Below the pieces are notes generated by a model. That model was not told the DNA's origin. It saw nothing but the letters and a program-made list of their open reading frames with translations, and ran no database searches. The translations under genes were made by a program, and so were the position numbers. Below are positions 42,110 through 51,149 of a DNA stretch of 64,000 nucleotides, piece after piece. The DNA comes from Pseudomonadota bacterium. GTDB lineage: Bacteria; Pseudomonadota; Alphaproteobacteria; Rhizobiales; Xanthobacteraceae. The stretch is from contig JAFECJ010000002.1 in the NCBI GenBank assembly GCA_018242205.1, forward strand, positions 124,001 to 188,000, written 5' to 3'. How positions within the stretch are numbered: position 1 is the stretch's first letter; the number at the start of each line of letters is the position of its first letter.

Positions 42110-43713
42110 CAGGGCTTTTTCGCCATTTTGGACTCTTTCGGAGCCTTGGTCGCGCCTTCGGCGGTCTCCGGCTCGACGTAACGCGGGAACACGCCCTGCG
42201 GGGCCGGCAGGGTCGAACCGGGCGCGATGCGCTTGCCCCCTTCCAGCGCCGAGAAATCGCGCTCGGTGGCGGGGATGGCGAGCAGGTCGAGCAGCTTGCC
42301 GGCGGAGGCCGGCATCACCGGCTGCGCCAGGATGGCGACCTGCCGGATGATCTCGGCGGTGACGTAGAGGATGGTCCCCTGCCGCTTGGGATCGGTCTTG
42401 GCTTTGGCCCAGGGCGCCTCGGAGGCGAAATAGCGGTTGGCGTCGGCCACCACCGACCAAACAACGTGCAGCATGTGGTGCAGTTGCTGCGTCTTCATGT
42501 GCTCGCGCGCCGCCGGCAGCATGGCATCGGCCGCCGCGAGGATGGTCTGATCCTCCGGCGTGAACTCGCCCGGCACCGGCAATTTGCCTTCGAAAGCCTT
42601 GCCAACCATCGACAGCGAGCGCTGCGCCAGGTTGCCGAGATCGTTGGCGAGGTCGGCATTGATGCGGTTGACGATGGCTTCGTGGCTGTAGCTGCCGTCC
42701 TGCCCGAACGGTACCTCGCGCAGGAAGAAGAAGCGCATCTGATCGACGCCGTAGGTCTCAGCCATAGTGAAGGGATCGACCACGTTGCCGACCGACTTCG
42801 ACATCTTCTCACCGCGGTTGAACAGGAAGCCGTGGCTGAAAATGCGCTTCGGCACCGCGACGCCGGCCGACATCAGGAAGGCCGGCCAGTACACGGCGTG
42901 GAAACGCACGATGTCCTTGCCGATGACGTGCAGCGCCGCCGGCCAATAACGCTGGAATTTCGGGTCGTTTTCGTTGGGAAAGCCGACACCGGTGATGTAG
43001 TTGGTCAGCGCGTCGACCCACACATACATAATGTGCTTCGGGTTGCCGGGCACTGGAATGCCCCAGTCGAAGGTGGTGCGCGACAGCGACAGGTCCTTGA
43101 GCCCGCCGCGGACGAAGCTCGCCACTTCGTTGAGGCGCTCCTTCGGCAGCACGAAATCCGGCACCTCGGTGTAGAGCTTCAGCAGCTTGTCCTGGTAGGC
43201 GGAAAGCTTGAAGAAATAGCTCTCCTCCTCGACCCATTCGACCGGCGTGCCGGTCTTGGTGGCCAGCCGCGTGCCCTGCTCGTTCAGATGCGTCTCGTCC
43301 TCGGCGTAATAGGCTTCATCGCGCACCGAGTACCAGCCGGAATACTTGTCGAGATAGATGTCGCCGTTTTTCTCCATCCGCCGCCAGATCTCTTCGGACG
43401 AGCGGTAGTGGCGCTCTTCCGTCGTATGGATGAAGTCGTCGTTCGATAGGTTGAGCATCTTCACCATGGCTTCGAAGCGCGGCACGTTCTGGTCGCGCAG
43501 TTGCCGGGCCGTCAGCCCAAGCTTGGCCGCGGTCTGCTGCATCTTCTGGCCGTGCTCATCGGTGCCGGTCAGGAAATAGACGTCGTAGCCGTCGAGCCGC
43601 ATGAAGCGAGCGATCGCATCGGTCGCGATCGCCTCATAGGCGTGACCGATATGCGGAAAGCCGTTCGGGTAGGAGATGGCCGTGGTGATGTAAAAGGGCG
43701 GTTTCGCGGGCAT
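42109..43713 (-). CDS. metG: Methionyl-tRNA synthetase
   Basis: Class Ia synthetase charging tRNA-Met. The 534-residue protein starts [27 protein letters not shown], including the HIGH motif, and has the KMSKS loop in [14 protein letters not shown] and the anticodon-binding helices. It lacks the zinc knuckle four-Cys form and the C-terminal dimerisation domain, as in the short type common in alphaproteobacteria. ATG 43713 chosen by family start. It heads metG-tatD-MBL, coupled by 1- and 4-base overlaps. Confidence 0.97.
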   Translation of the reverse strand: MPAKPPFYITTAISYPNGFPHIGHAYEAIATDAIARFMRLDGYDVYFLTGTDEHGQKMQQTAAKLGLTARQLRDQNVPRFEAMVKMLNLSNDDFIHTTEERHYRSSEEIWRRMEKNGDIYLDKYSGWYSVRDEAYYAEDETHLNEQGTRLATKTGTPVEWVEEESYFFKLSAYQDKLLKLYTEVPDFVLPKERLNEVASFVRGGLKDLSLSRTTFDWGIPVPGNPKHIMYVWVDALTNYITGVGFPNENDPKFQRYWPAALHVIGKDIVRFHAVYWPAFLMSAGVAVPKRIFSHGFLFNRGEKMSKSVGNVVDPFTMAETYGVDQMRFFFLREVPFGQDGSYSHEAIVNRINADLANDLGNLAQRSLSMVGKAFEGKLPVPGEFTPEDQTILAAADAMLPAAREHMKTQQLHHMLHVVWSVVADANRYFASEAPWAKAKTDPKRQGTILYVTAEIIRQVAILAQPVMPASAGKLLDLLAIPATERDFSALEGGKRIAPGSTLPAPQGVFPRYVEPETAEGATKAPKESKMAKKP

Positions 43714-43851
43714 TGGGGCCTTGGGGCTCAAAAATGACGCGGCGGGAGATTCCCGCCGCACACCAGTCAGCGGGTTAGGTAACAACCCCCCGCCCCTTCG
43801 GCAAGCAAGCCGTTTTTCAGCGATTTCAGGTGCTTGGCGAGGCCTTCGAGC

Positions 43852-45150
43852 CTACCAGGTGCCGGCGCCGCGTTCGCTGCCATAGGCCAGAGCGGCGGTG
43901 TAGCGCGGACCGCTGTCGCTTTCGCCGGGGAAGATGCGCGGCCGGCTGTAGCCGCCGGCAAAGCGCCGCGGCGAGGCATTGACGCCTTGGGCTTCGAGCG
44001 CTGCAGCCTTCCACGACGTGCCCCTCAAATCCGGCACCACCACCATCTTGTCGACCTTGCCGTCGAGGAAGGCGGTGAGGAATTTGCGATAATCCTTGAA
44101 CGACACGCAGCCATTCGACTGTCCGGTCGGCCCGATCATATAGGTGTGCGCCAGCATGCCGTCACGGCCGAACATCCGACCCCTATCGACCGGATTGAGG
44201 CGGATGGCGCGCACGCCATGGAACAGGCTCTCGCGCTCGGTCAGCACATAGACGTTTGGCGGCGTCGGCCCGCGCATGCGCACCTTAATATAGCGCGGGT
44301 CGTCCATCTTCTCGCCCATGCCGGAATGCGCCTCGAGCCGCGAGCCGTCGGGCATATGCACGATACCCTCGGAGATGTCGTAGACCGCGGTGCGGCTCAC
44401 CGAATCCGGCATCGCCGATGGGATCGTCGCCGGCGCCGACAGTTTCGGCGTGGCGGCCTTCGGTTCGACACGGGAGACATCGGCTTTGGCCAGCATCTCG
44501 ATCTTCGAGCTACCTTCCGGTTTGGCGGCGGGCTCGACCGCTGCCGGCGGATGCGTCTTGATCTCGGGTCGCGCCGTCGGCATCGGAGTCGCCAGCGAAA
44601 GCACCCGCGGCACCTGATCGGCAATCGGCTGCGGCATCAGACTTTGCGCCGGCGGCGTGACCGTCTGCGGTGCAAGATTCGCGACCGTCGATGCCTGACC
44701 AAGATCGGCGCGCGTCTGAGCCAGGCGTGCCGGCAACGGCCGCGGCAACGGAATGGCGGCGGGCCGGGCCGCATGGCGTACGGGCGCAGCGGTCGGTGTC
44801 GCGATCGCCCGCCTGCCCGGCTCGGCGATCAGCGGTTTGGTCCGATCGATAAAGGCCGTCGACCACGACGTCGGCGCCCGCGCCGTCGTCTGCACCGACG
44901 GATCGTAAGGCACCAGCGCCAGCGACGCCGGGCCGATCGGCAAGCGCACGCGCGGCGCAACGGCGCTGCTCGCCATCCATCCGGCCGCGAGCGTCACCGC
45001 GATGGCGGCCGTACCCAGTGCAGCAACCGTGCCGAGCCCAAGAATTGAACTGTTGAGGATGCCGCGTAGCGCGCGGCGCCGAACGCGGGGTGAAACGCGA
45101 CGGTCGTCGACCCAGGAAGCGTCGAAATAGGCGGCGGCCGAAGTGTTCAT
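43852..45150 (-). CDS. Membrane-anchored DUF2778 (Tlde1/L,D-transpeptidase-like) protein
   Basis: A 432-residue protein: basic N-terminus, one membrane helix (about residues 36-62), a long Ala/Pro-rich periplasmic linker (about 65-250), and a C-terminal DUF2778 domain (about 255-380) with His335 and the Cys348 motif SNGCVS, which equals the L,D-transpeptidase active site. This fold is shared with the Tlde1 type VI secretion toxins that cleave or exchange peptidoglycan stem peptides. No immunity or VgrG/PAAR gene is adjacent, so a housekeeping wall-modifying role is more likely here than a toxin. Confidence 0.82.
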   Translation of the reverse strand: MNTSAAAYFDASWVDDRRVSPRVRRRALRGILNSSILGLGTVAALGTAAIAVTLAAGWMASSAVAPRVRLPIGPASLALVPYDPSVQTTARAPTSWSTAFIDRTKPLIAEPGRRAIATPTAAPVRHAARPAAIPLPRPLPARLAQTRADLGQASTVANLAPQTVTPPAQSLMPQPIADQVPRVLSLATPMPTARPEIKTHPPAAVEPAAKPEGSSKIEMLAKADVSRVEPKAATPKLSAPATIPSAMPDSVSRTAVYDISEGIVHMPDGSRLEAHSGMGEKMDDPRYIKVRMRGPTPPNVYVLTERESLFHGVRAIRLNPVDRGRMFGRDGMLAHTYMIGPTGQSNGCVSFKDYRKFLTAFLDGKVDKMVVVPDLRGTSWKAAALEAQGVNASPRRFAGGYSRPRIFPGESDSGPRYTAALAYGSERGAGTW

Positions 45151-45355
45151 GCGGAACGCAACTCGAACTCAACAAGCGGCCTGACGCCGACATTCCAAGG
45201 GTTCTCGTGCGTTACGATGCGGGGGTTAAGGTTAAACGACCCTTAAGCAACGGAAGAATTTGACGATTTTTCTAATCTTCGCGCGCCCATCCCCGGCCGC
45301 GCGGCCGTCCGATTGCCAGTGTTCGGCGGCCATCGACTCGCATAGCCTCCAACCG

Positions 45356-45631
45356 ATGAGCATTCGTCGTTATCTCGGCGCCACGCTGTTGGTCGCCACG
45401 CTGTTGGTCGCCACGCTGTTGGTCGCCACCCTGTTCGTCGCGCAGGCGGCCCAAGCCGATCCGATGAAATGTTCGGGCGAAGAAGCAACGTGCCGGCAAA
45501 GCTGCGCCCAGCTGCCGAAGGGCACGCTGTCGTCATGCCTGACCGCCTGCGGCGCGCGGCGATCGGCCTGCATGCGCACCGGTTGCTGGGACGATGGCCG
45601 GCTGCGCTACTGCGGGCTGGCCAAGCAGTAA
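45356..45631 (+). CDS. Small cysteine-rich exported protein with repeat-built signal peptide
   Basis: A 91-residue predicted exported protein. The signal peptide hydrophobic core is made of four copies of a five-residue unit LLVAT (residues about 9-28), ending in AQAAQADP. The mature part of about 55 residues has eight cysteines, suggesting four disulfides. No family recognised. ATG 45356 is preferred since the signal peptide starts there; an upstream in-frame ATG at 45260 would add a polar stretch. It is divergent from the DUF2778 gene. Confidence 0.65.
   Translation: MSIRRYLGATLLVATLLVATLLVATLFVAQAAQADPMKCSGEEATCRQSCAQLPKGTLSSCLTACGARRSACMRTGCWDDGRLRYCGLAKQ
45380..45439 (+). repeat. Tandem 15-bp repeat inside signal-peptide coding region
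   Basis: GCCACGCTGTTGGTC occurs three times without change (45380-45394, 45395-45409, 45410-45424), followed by a fourth copy with two substitutions (45425-45439). The unit is a multiple of three, so copy-number change would lengthen or shorten the hydrophobic core in frame. Confidence 0.9.
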
Positions 45632-46019
45632 GCCGGCAGCGAGCGAAGCCGAGCGCGCCGATATCCCGGTCACAGTGTTCCCGTCATCACCGCGGAATGC
45701 GACGCCATCACGAGTCGGCTTTCGTTCATCTGTATGGCGTTTTCGCACCGCGATATTTTTAAGGAAGTGTCATCCGAATCGCTTAGCTTCATGGTCATGG
45801 CGGTTCGTCGATTGCGGATCGAAGGCGCTTCCAAATGGGCCGGGACTCGAATGCTCCCGGGCACCAGAGCGCTAGCCGCCACCCCTCGCAGACCCAGCAC
45901 CGCTTTAGCCCGACGCCCCAAGCGCCGGGATCTGGCACGCGCGATGCATGGCTTGGCTCATGCCAGCAACGAGCGCTGGTGCCTGCGACCCACAGCAAGT
46001 CCACCAGAAGGAGTCGGCC
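45632..46019. other. 388-base interval without a recognised gene
   Basis: No convincing coding frame. A 6-bp inverted repeat CCGGGA/TCCCGG (45840-45845 and 45855-45860) and an AT-richer patch around 45745-45790 (GATATTTTTAAGG) are present. The end of the interval carries the ribosome site AAGGAG (46008-46013) of the next gene. It could contain its promoter and a leader, but I see no defined element. Confidence 0.5.
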
Positions 46020-46751
46020 TTGGGTAAGAACCTGAACAAGAAGAGACGCCGTCATGAACGCTTGTCTGGCACCGCCGAGATCATCAACTTCCAGAACAAG
46101 TTCGACGCCGAACGTGTCTTACCGCCGATAAAAGCGCTCAACCCGACCCAAGCCGAATACCTCGACGCCCTTCGCAGATTTCCCCAGGTCATCGTTCTGG
46201 GGCCCGCCGGCACCGGCAAGACCTGGATCGCGGCCACGCACGCCGCCGACCTCCTCCGCAACCGCCAAATCGACAAGATCATCCTGACGCGGCCCAACGT
46301 GCCGTGCGGTCGTTCGCTCGGATTCTTCCCCGGCTCGCTCGAAGACAAATTCGCGCCCTGGGCAGCGCCGGTGATCGAAACCATCAAAGAGCGTATCGGC
46401 AAGGCGGCCTACGACATCGCGCTCAAGAACGGCGCCATCGAACTGGTGCCATTCGAAGTGATGCGCGGCCGCTCGTGGAAAGGCGCCTTCGTCCTGCTCG
46501 ATGAGGCCCAGAACGCGACGCCGGCCGAGATCAAGACCTTCCTCACCCGCATCGGCGAAGAGTGCACCGTGGTGATCAACGGCGACGTCAGCCAGTGCGA
46601 CCTCACCTCGGGCAGCGGCCTGCGCACCGTAATCGAGCTCATCGATAGCCAGAATCTCCCGGTCCCGGTGGTCGAATTCACGCGCGCCGAGATCGTCCGC
46701 TCCGGTATCTGCGCGATGTGGGTCAACGCCTTCGAGGAAGCCCGGCTGTAA
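46020..46751 (+). CDS. PhoH family ATPase
   Basis: A 243-residue P-loop NTPase of the PhoH type: VIVLGPAGTGKTWIA (Walker A), TRPNVPCGRSLGFFPGSLEDKF (family motif), FVLLDEAQN (Walker B) and INGDVSQCDL. Homologues are phosphate-starvation-inducible and linked to RNA metabolism. Unlike the main PhoH beside ybeY it lacks a KH-like N-terminal domain; it starts with a basic KNLNKKRRRHERLSG stretch. The start is TTG 46020, six bases after AAGGAG; an upstream ATG at 45948 has no ribosome site. Confidence 0.9.
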   Translation: MGKNLNKKRRRHERLSGTAEIINFQNKFDAERVLPPIKALNPTQAEYLDALRRFPQVIVLGPAGTGKTWIAATHAADLLRNRQIDKIILTRPNVPCGRSLGFFPGSLEDKFAPWAAPVIETIKERIGKAAYDIALKNGAIELVPFEVMRGRSWKGAFVLLDEAQNATPAEIKTFLTRIGEECTVVINGDVSQCDLTSGSGLRTVIELIDSQNLPVPVVEFTRAEIVRSGICAMWVNAFEEARL

Positions 46752-46773
46752 CGGCGGTATATCCTGCCGACCG

Positions 46774-46808
46774 AAATGGCCGGAGCGCGCGACGTTCCGG
46801 CCATTTTT
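46774..46808 (+). terminator. Intrinsic terminator after the PhoH-like gene
   Basis: AATGGCCGGA (46775-46784) pairs perfectly with TCCGGCCATT (46796-46805) and continues into a run of five T. It begins 23 bases after the stop codon. Confidence 0.8.
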
Positions 46809-46847
46809 CATAGCGCATCTGCGGATGTGAAAATTGCATCATCGCGG

Positions 46848-46876
46848 TTGAACAAACCGCGCCGCCGCGCCATATA
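46848..46876 (+). promoter_or_regulatory. Possible promoter of the DUF6481 gene
   Basis: TTGAAC (46848-46853), 17 bases, CATATA (46871-46876), 48 bases before the TTG start at 46925. The -35 is also inside a small dyad GCGGTT-GAACA-AACCGC (46844-46860). Match to consensus is moderate. Confidence 0.33.
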
Positions 46877-46924
46877 CGGCGTGGATTGTCCCACCAAGAT
46901 TGACGACCCCCCAGGAGCGAAAAT

Positions 46925-47329
46925 TTGAGTCAATTCAGACACCCCGACGCTTTTGAGCGCCGGAACAATGCCGCTGCCGTTAAAAAGGCGATGTTGGAGA
47001 AGTTCCGCGCCGCCACCCAGGATCCCGAACTCGAAATCAAGCGCCAAGAGCGCCTGGCGATCGCCGAAGCCCGCGCTGCGCGCCAGGCTCAGCGCGATGC
47101 CGAACGCGAAGCGGAACGCAAGGTGCGCGAGGCCGAGCAGGCCCGCCTCGCCGCCATCGAGGCCGAGCGCCAGGCCAAGCTGCAGAAGGAAGCCGAGGAA
47201 CTCGCGGCCCTCGAAGCCTCCGAGCAGGCCGCCGCCAACGAGGCCCTGCTCGCGGAGCAGAAGGCCAAGCGCGACGCGCGCTATGCCGCCCGCAAGGCCG
47301 CTAAGAAGAACAAGAAGCGCGGTTACTAA
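46925..47329 (+). CDS. DUF6481 family protein (Glu/Ala/Lys-rich coiled coil)
   Basis: A 134-residue highly charged protein. The first 35 residues (SQFRHPDAFERRNNAAAVKK) are the conserved DUF6481 head; the rest is a continuous Ala/Glu/Arg/Gln helix (about residues 36-115) ending in a lysine-rich tail. No enzymatic motifs. Start TTG 46925 with AGGAG (46913-46917) seven bases before it; the initiating TTG is directly followed by the conserved SQFRH. Function unknown. It is a single-gene unit between two terminators. Confidence 0.85.
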   Translation: MSQFRHPDAFERRNNAAAVKKAMLEKFRAATQDPELEIKRQERLAIAEARAARQAQRDAEREAERKVREAEQARLAAIEAERQAKLQKEAEELAALEASEQAAANEALLAEQKAKRDARYAARKAAKKNKKRGY

Positions 47330-47355
47330 CGCGCGCTTCTTTTCGACCTGTCCTG

Positions 47356-47386
47356 TCGCCGGCCTTCAAGGCCGGCGATTGCTTTT
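47356..47386 (+). terminator. Intrinsic terminator after the DUF6481 gene
   Basis: TCGCCGGCC (47356-47364), loop TTCAA, GGCCGGCGA (47370-47378), then TTGCTTTT. It lies 27 bases after the stop. Confidence 0.72.
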
Positions 47387-47406
47387 GGGCATATTATTTG
47401 CGGCCG

Positions 47407-47712
47407 TCAGCCTGCCGTCGATGTCTCGCCGCCGCGGCTTTGGCGTGCGGCGATCGCAGCCATCGCCCGGGCGCGCGCTTGTTCGAGGACGAACAGACGG
47501 ATCGCGGACGACAGATTTCCCTCCTGACGGCGCATGTCGATGCTGCCGATGACGGACGACAGCGTGACGCGCTGATGGCCGGCGATTCGCTTCAGTTCCT
47601 GCCAGAAGGCATCTTCAAGACTAACACTGGTCTTGTGGCCGCCGATGACGATGGATCGCTTCACGACGAGCGACTTGGCTGGACTTTCCTTTTGCACCGA
47701 CTTTCCCCTCAT
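47407..47712 (-). CDS. Ribbon-helix-helix domain protein
   Basis: A 101-residue protein with the RHH_4-type core: VVKRSIVIGGHKTSVSLEDAFW (beta strand and first helix) and LSSVIGSIDMRR...GNLSSAIRLFVLEQ (second helix). Such proteins are short dimeric DNA binders in Rhizobiales, with targets unknown. There is no toxin gene beside it. Start ATG 47712 is listed; GTG 47697, preceded by AGGGGA, is an alternative that removes five residues. Confidence 0.85.
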   Translation of the reverse strand: MRGKSVQKESPAKSLVVKRSIVIGGHKTSVSLEDAFWQELKRIAGHQRVTLSSVIGSIDMRRQEGNLSSAIRLFVLEQARARAMAAIAARQSRGGETSTAG

Positions 47713-48060
47713 ATTAGGTCACGCCCACGTGACTAGTATCAGGATGCCGTCGAGCCTCGCTGTGACCGCCAACACACTGATAACAGTGCCGCCGGTCGCC
47801 AAACGGCATTTCACATTGCCATATTGATATTAGTCGGCAGCCCGGCGAATGCGGATCGATTTCACGGTTTTGCCCCCAACGATTGCGTTCATCGTGGTTA
47901 TCAAACCAGCCGAACAGTCTCGCCGACGCCGGGCGCGCGGCCGTGAACGGCACTGGTATCCGCTTACGAGGGCATGTGATCCGGGAATGGCGAGCCGCGC
48001 CGATCACAGCCCGACCTGGCGGCGTCGAAATTCGTGTCAGCCGTCACGATCGAGGGGGCG
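47713..48060. other. 348-base interval without a recognised gene
   Basis: Lies between the start of the ribbon-helix-helix gene and the end of holB. No coding frame with plausible composition. It includes an AT-richer patch CATATTGATATTAG near 47818-47831. The promoter of the ribbon-helix-helix gene should be at its left side, but no clear -35/-10 pair was found. Confidence 0.5.
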
Positions 48061-49092
48061 CTAACGCGCGGCCTTGGCGAGTTCTCCGAACACCGAAAAC
48101 ACCAGCGGCTTGCGCTCAAGGTTGTAGGCATCGACGTCGCGCGCGGCGCGATTGACGACCTCCCACGCCTCCGCCGCCTTGTACAACTTTGCCGCATCGT
48201 TGGCCTGCGGCGTCAGCCGTTGCGACAGCCAGCCATTCACCAGGTCCATGAAGGTTGCGAGCGATTCTGGATCGGTGCCGGACAGGGCATCGCCGAGCGC
48301 GTGCAGCCCGCGCGGGTCCGGATTCGGCAGTTGTGCAATGAGGTCGAGCACACGCTGGCGCAGGGCCAGCGCCTTGTCGTCGAGAAAGCGCAAGGCGCGG
48401 CCGACGCTGCCGTCCGACGCGGCAGCCGCCTGGACCAGTTCGGGCTCGTCGTCAGCGCGTCCCGTGGCCGCGGCGAGCGCGCGCAGAACGTCCGGGCTAC
48501 CGAGCGGCCGCAGCAGCAAACGACGGCAGCGCGAGCGGATCGTCGGCAATTCGCGTCCCGGCGAATGACTGATCAGCAACAGCAAAGTGCGCGGCGGCGG
48601 CTCTTCGAGAATCTTGAGCAGCGCATTGGCACCCTCGCGCTGCAGATCGTCGATCGCGTCGACCATCGCGACGCGCCAGCCGCCTTCGGCGGCGGTGGCG
48701 CCGAAAAAGCCGACCGTCCGCCGGACGTCGTCGACCCGGATGGTGGTGAAGAGCTTGCCGGTCTGTTCGTTGATGGCGCGCTCCAGCACGAGGAGATCGC
48801 CCTGGGCGCGTGCCGCGATGCGCCGCGTCACGGGGTGGTCGGCCGCGACATCCAGCGCCGTTGCCGTCTGTACGTCCGTGGCGGTTGGATCGGGATGCGC
48901 CAGCACGAACCGCGCCAGCCGATAGGCCAAGGTCGCCTTGCCGATCCCCGGCTGACCGCCGATCAGCCAGGCATGCGGCATGCGCCCGGAACGATAGGCA
49001 TTCAGCAGCGTCTGCTCGGCATCGCCGTGACCGAACAAAACGGTCGTTTCGTGCGGCGCCAAGGGCTCGCCGTCGTCCCGTTCCTCGCTCAC
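48061..49092 (-). CDS. holB: DNA polymerase III subunit delta'
   Basis: Clamp-loader subunit. The 343-residue AAA+ protein starts with LFGHGDAEQTLLNAYRSGRMPHAWLIGGQPGIGKATLAYRLA, a degenerate Walker A as in other delta' proteins, has EEPPPRTLLLLISHSPGRELPTIRSRCRRL with the SRC motif, and a helical C-terminal collar. It lacks a zinc-binding four-Cys module. GTG start at 49092 overlaps the tmk stop by four bases (GTGA). Confidence 0.93.
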   Translation of the reverse strand: MSEERDDGEPLAPHETTVLFGHGDAEQTLLNAYRSGRMPHAWLIGGQPGIGKATLAYRLARFVLAHPDPTATDVQTATALDVAADHPVTRRIAARAQGDLLVLERAINEQTGKLFTTIRVDDVRRTVGFFGATAAEGGWRVAMVDAIDDLQREGANALLKILEEPPPRTLLLLISHSPGRELPTIRSRCRRLLLRPLGSPDVLRALAAATGRADDEPELVQAAAASDGSVGRALRFLDDKALALRQRVLDLIAQLPNPDPRGLHALGDALSGTDPESLATFMDLVNGWLSQRLTPQANDAAKLYKAAEAWEVVNRAARDVDAYNLERKPLVFSVFGELAKAAR

Positions 49093-49772
49093 GGCGCTGC
49101 CACGTCCAAAGCCTGCGGCACGCCGAGCAATCGCTGCTCGACCGCCTGCCAGATGCGCTCGGCGACGACTTCGCGCGGGGCGCGGCCGTCGATGACTGCA
49201 AAACGTTTGGGCTCGCGCGCGGCGATGTTCAAGAAGGCCTGGCGCAGCTCTTCATGAAACTCGACAGACTCCGCTTCGAAACGGTCGGCCGCCCCGGTGC
49301 CGCGCCGGGTCTTGGCACGCGCCAAACCGATATTGGCCGGCACGTCGATGAGAATGGTCAGATCCGGCATCGTCTCGCCGACCGTGACGCGCTCCAGCGC
49401 GCGGATCAATTTCATGTCGACTTTGCCCACCACGCCCTGATAGACGCGCGTTGAATCGATGAAGCGGTCCGAGACCACCCAGCGGCCGGCCTGCAGCGCG
49501 GGCAAGATGGTCGCCTTGACGTGGTCGTCGCGCGCGGCGGCGAACAGGATCGTCTCGGTTTCAGTGCCGAGCGGCTTGGCGATACCGGACAGGATGATAT
49601 GGCGGATAATCTCGGCGCCGGGCGAGCCACCCGGCTCGCGCGTCAGCACGACATCGAGCCCGCGCGCTTTCAGCCTGTCGGCGAGCGCGGCGGCGTGGGT
49701 CGACTTGCCCGAGCCCTCGCCGCCTTCGAAGGTGATGAACTTGCCGGGCTTCCTAGAGGATTCTGCGCTCAT
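49089..49772 (-). CDS. tmk: Thymidylate kinase
   Basis: Phosphorylates dTMP to dTDP. The 227-residue protein has the P-loop ITFEGGEGSGKSTHAAALA, the DR(Y/F) motif in VVSDRFIDSTRVYQG and the LID region RRGTGAADRFEAE. ATG 49772 overlaps the carboxypeptidase stop (ATGA). The rlpA-dac-tmk-holB order is the standard alphaproteobacterial arrangement. Confidence 0.96.
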   Translation of the reverse strand: MSAESSRKPGKFITFEGGEGSGKSTHAAALADRLKARGLDVVLTREPGGSPGAEIIRHIILSGIAKPLGTETETILFAAARDDHVKATILPALQAGRWVVSDRFIDSTRVYQGVVGKVDMKLIRALERVTVGETMPDLTILIDVPANIGLARAKTRRGTGAADRFEAESVEFHEELRQAFLNIAAREPKRFAVIDGRAPREVVAERIWQAVEQRLLGVPQALDVAAP

Positions 49773-51037
49773 AGCTTTTGCGCACCGGCACGGAACAAAC
49801 CGATGACCAGTTCGGCCACGGCATCGACGGCGCGCTGCGACAGCGAGCCTTTGTCGACCGCTTCGGCGGCCTTCAGAGGCATATTGAGGATCACCTTGTC
49901 GCCGCGCCAGACGCGCAGTTCGCCGACCGGCTGATCCTTCACGACCGGCGCCGGCACCGGCCCCTTGTAGACGATGCGCGCGATCAGCCGCTCGCCGCCG
50001 GTTTTCGGCATCATCACTTGCACCATTCCCGGCGCGACCAGCGGCACGCTGCCGTCGGCGCCGCCGAAAACCTTGGCGGTGCCGATGGTCTGGCCTTCGG
50101 CGAACAGGATGCGGTGTTCGAAATTCTTGAAGCCCCACTCCAGAAGCTTCTTGCCGTCGTCGGCACGTTCCTTCGGCGAACTCAGCCCGTTGACGACCGC
50201 GATCAGGCGAATGCCGTTCTGCACCGCCGAGCCGACCAGACCGTATCCGGCTTCCTTGGTGAAGCCGGTCTTCAAACCGTCGGCGCCGATATCCATCGCC
50301 AGCAGCGGATTGCGGTTCGGCTGCTTGATCTTGTTCCAGGTGAAATCGCGCTGGCCGTAGATCGGATAGAGCTCGGGATAATTGACGATGAGCTGGCGCG
50401 CGAGAATGCCGAGTTCGCGCGTCGTCACTTGCGTGCCCGGATCGGGCAGGCCGTTGGAATTGGCGAAGGTCGATTTGGCGAGACCGATCTCGCGCGCCCG
50501 CTGCGTCAGCTTGGCGGCAAACGCCGCCTCGTTGCCATCGAGCCCTTCGGCCAGGACGATGCAGGCATCGTTCGCCGACTGGATGATCATGCCGTGGATC
50601 AGTGCATCGACGCTGACGCGGCTGTGCAGCGCCGCGAACATGGTCGAGGTGCGCGACGGCGCACCACCCTTGCGCCAGGCATTCTCGCTGACAGTGAATT
50701 CGTCGGTGAGATTGAGCTTGCCGGTCTTGATGAGGTGGAAGACGTATTCCGCCGTCATCAGCTTGGCGAGCGAGGCCGGATAGATCATGACGTCCGGATC
50801 GCGCTCGAACAGCACGCTGCCGTTTTCGGCATCGATCAGGATGGCGTGCGGCGCGTTGATCGGCGGATCGTCCTTCTTGACGTCCTTGCGGGCGGCAAGG
50901 CCGGAAGCCGGCCGGTGCGCCAGACCGGAACCCGGGCGATGCGCCTTGGTCGCGGCCATGACCGGCGCGCATAGCGCGGCGACGATCAGCGTGGCCAAAA
51001 CCAGCCGGACTTTATGACCTCGCGGAAATAACGCCAT
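49769..51037 (-). CDS. D-alanyl-D-alanine carboxypeptidase (PBP5/6 type)
   Basis: Removes the terminal D-Ala from peptidoglycan stem peptides in the periplasm. The 422-residue protein has a signal peptide (residues 1-28, ending PVMAAT) and the three penicillin-binding motifs S89-x-x-K92 (ASLAKLM), S151AN153 and K253TG255, followed by the C-terminal PBP5 beta domain and an amphipathic end. Just after the signal there is a short imperfect duplication HRPGSGLA-HRPASGLA (about 34-48). Confidence 0.95.
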   Translation of the reverse strand: MALFPRGHKVRLVLATLIVAALCAPVMAATKAHRPGSGLAHRPASGLAARKDVKKDDPPINAPHAILIDAENGSVLFERDPDVMIYPASLAKLMTAEYVFHLIKTGKLNLTDEFTVSENAWRKGGAPSRTSTMFAALHSRVSVDALIHGMIIQSANDACIVLAEGLDGNEAAFAAKLTQRAREIGLAKSTFANSNGLPDPGTQVTTRELGILARQLIVNYPELYPIYGQRDFTWNKIKQPNRNPLLAMDIGADGLKTGFTKEAGYGLVGSAVQNGIRLIAVVNGLSSPKERADDGKKLLEWGFKNFEHRILFAEGQTIGTAKVFGGADGSVPLVAPGMVQVMMPKTGGERLIARIVYKGPVPAPVVKDQPVGELRVWRGDKVILNMPLKAAEAVDKGSLSQRAVDAVAELVIGLFRAGAQKL

Positions 51038-51149
51038 ATTCGTCTTGATCTTCCCGGCTCACACCACTTTCGACGCCGTTACGCCTCGAGGCCGGCCACA
51101 AGCCGGGCTCCCGAGCAAAATGGCGCTGCGGTTGCGGGATTGGAAGGGC

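Noticed and set aside
41998..43449. 483-residue plus-strand reading frame
   Set aside because: Antisense shadow of metG, which has all methionyl-tRNA synthetase motifs.
45380..45439. CRISPR-like repeats
   Set aside because: The units are directly adjacent with no spacers and code for a hydrophobic signal segment.
49773..50972. Long N-terminal extension of thymidylate kinase
   Set aside because: The same frame stays open upstream only because it is a shadow of the carboxypeptidase gene; tmk starts at 49772 by family length and overlap.
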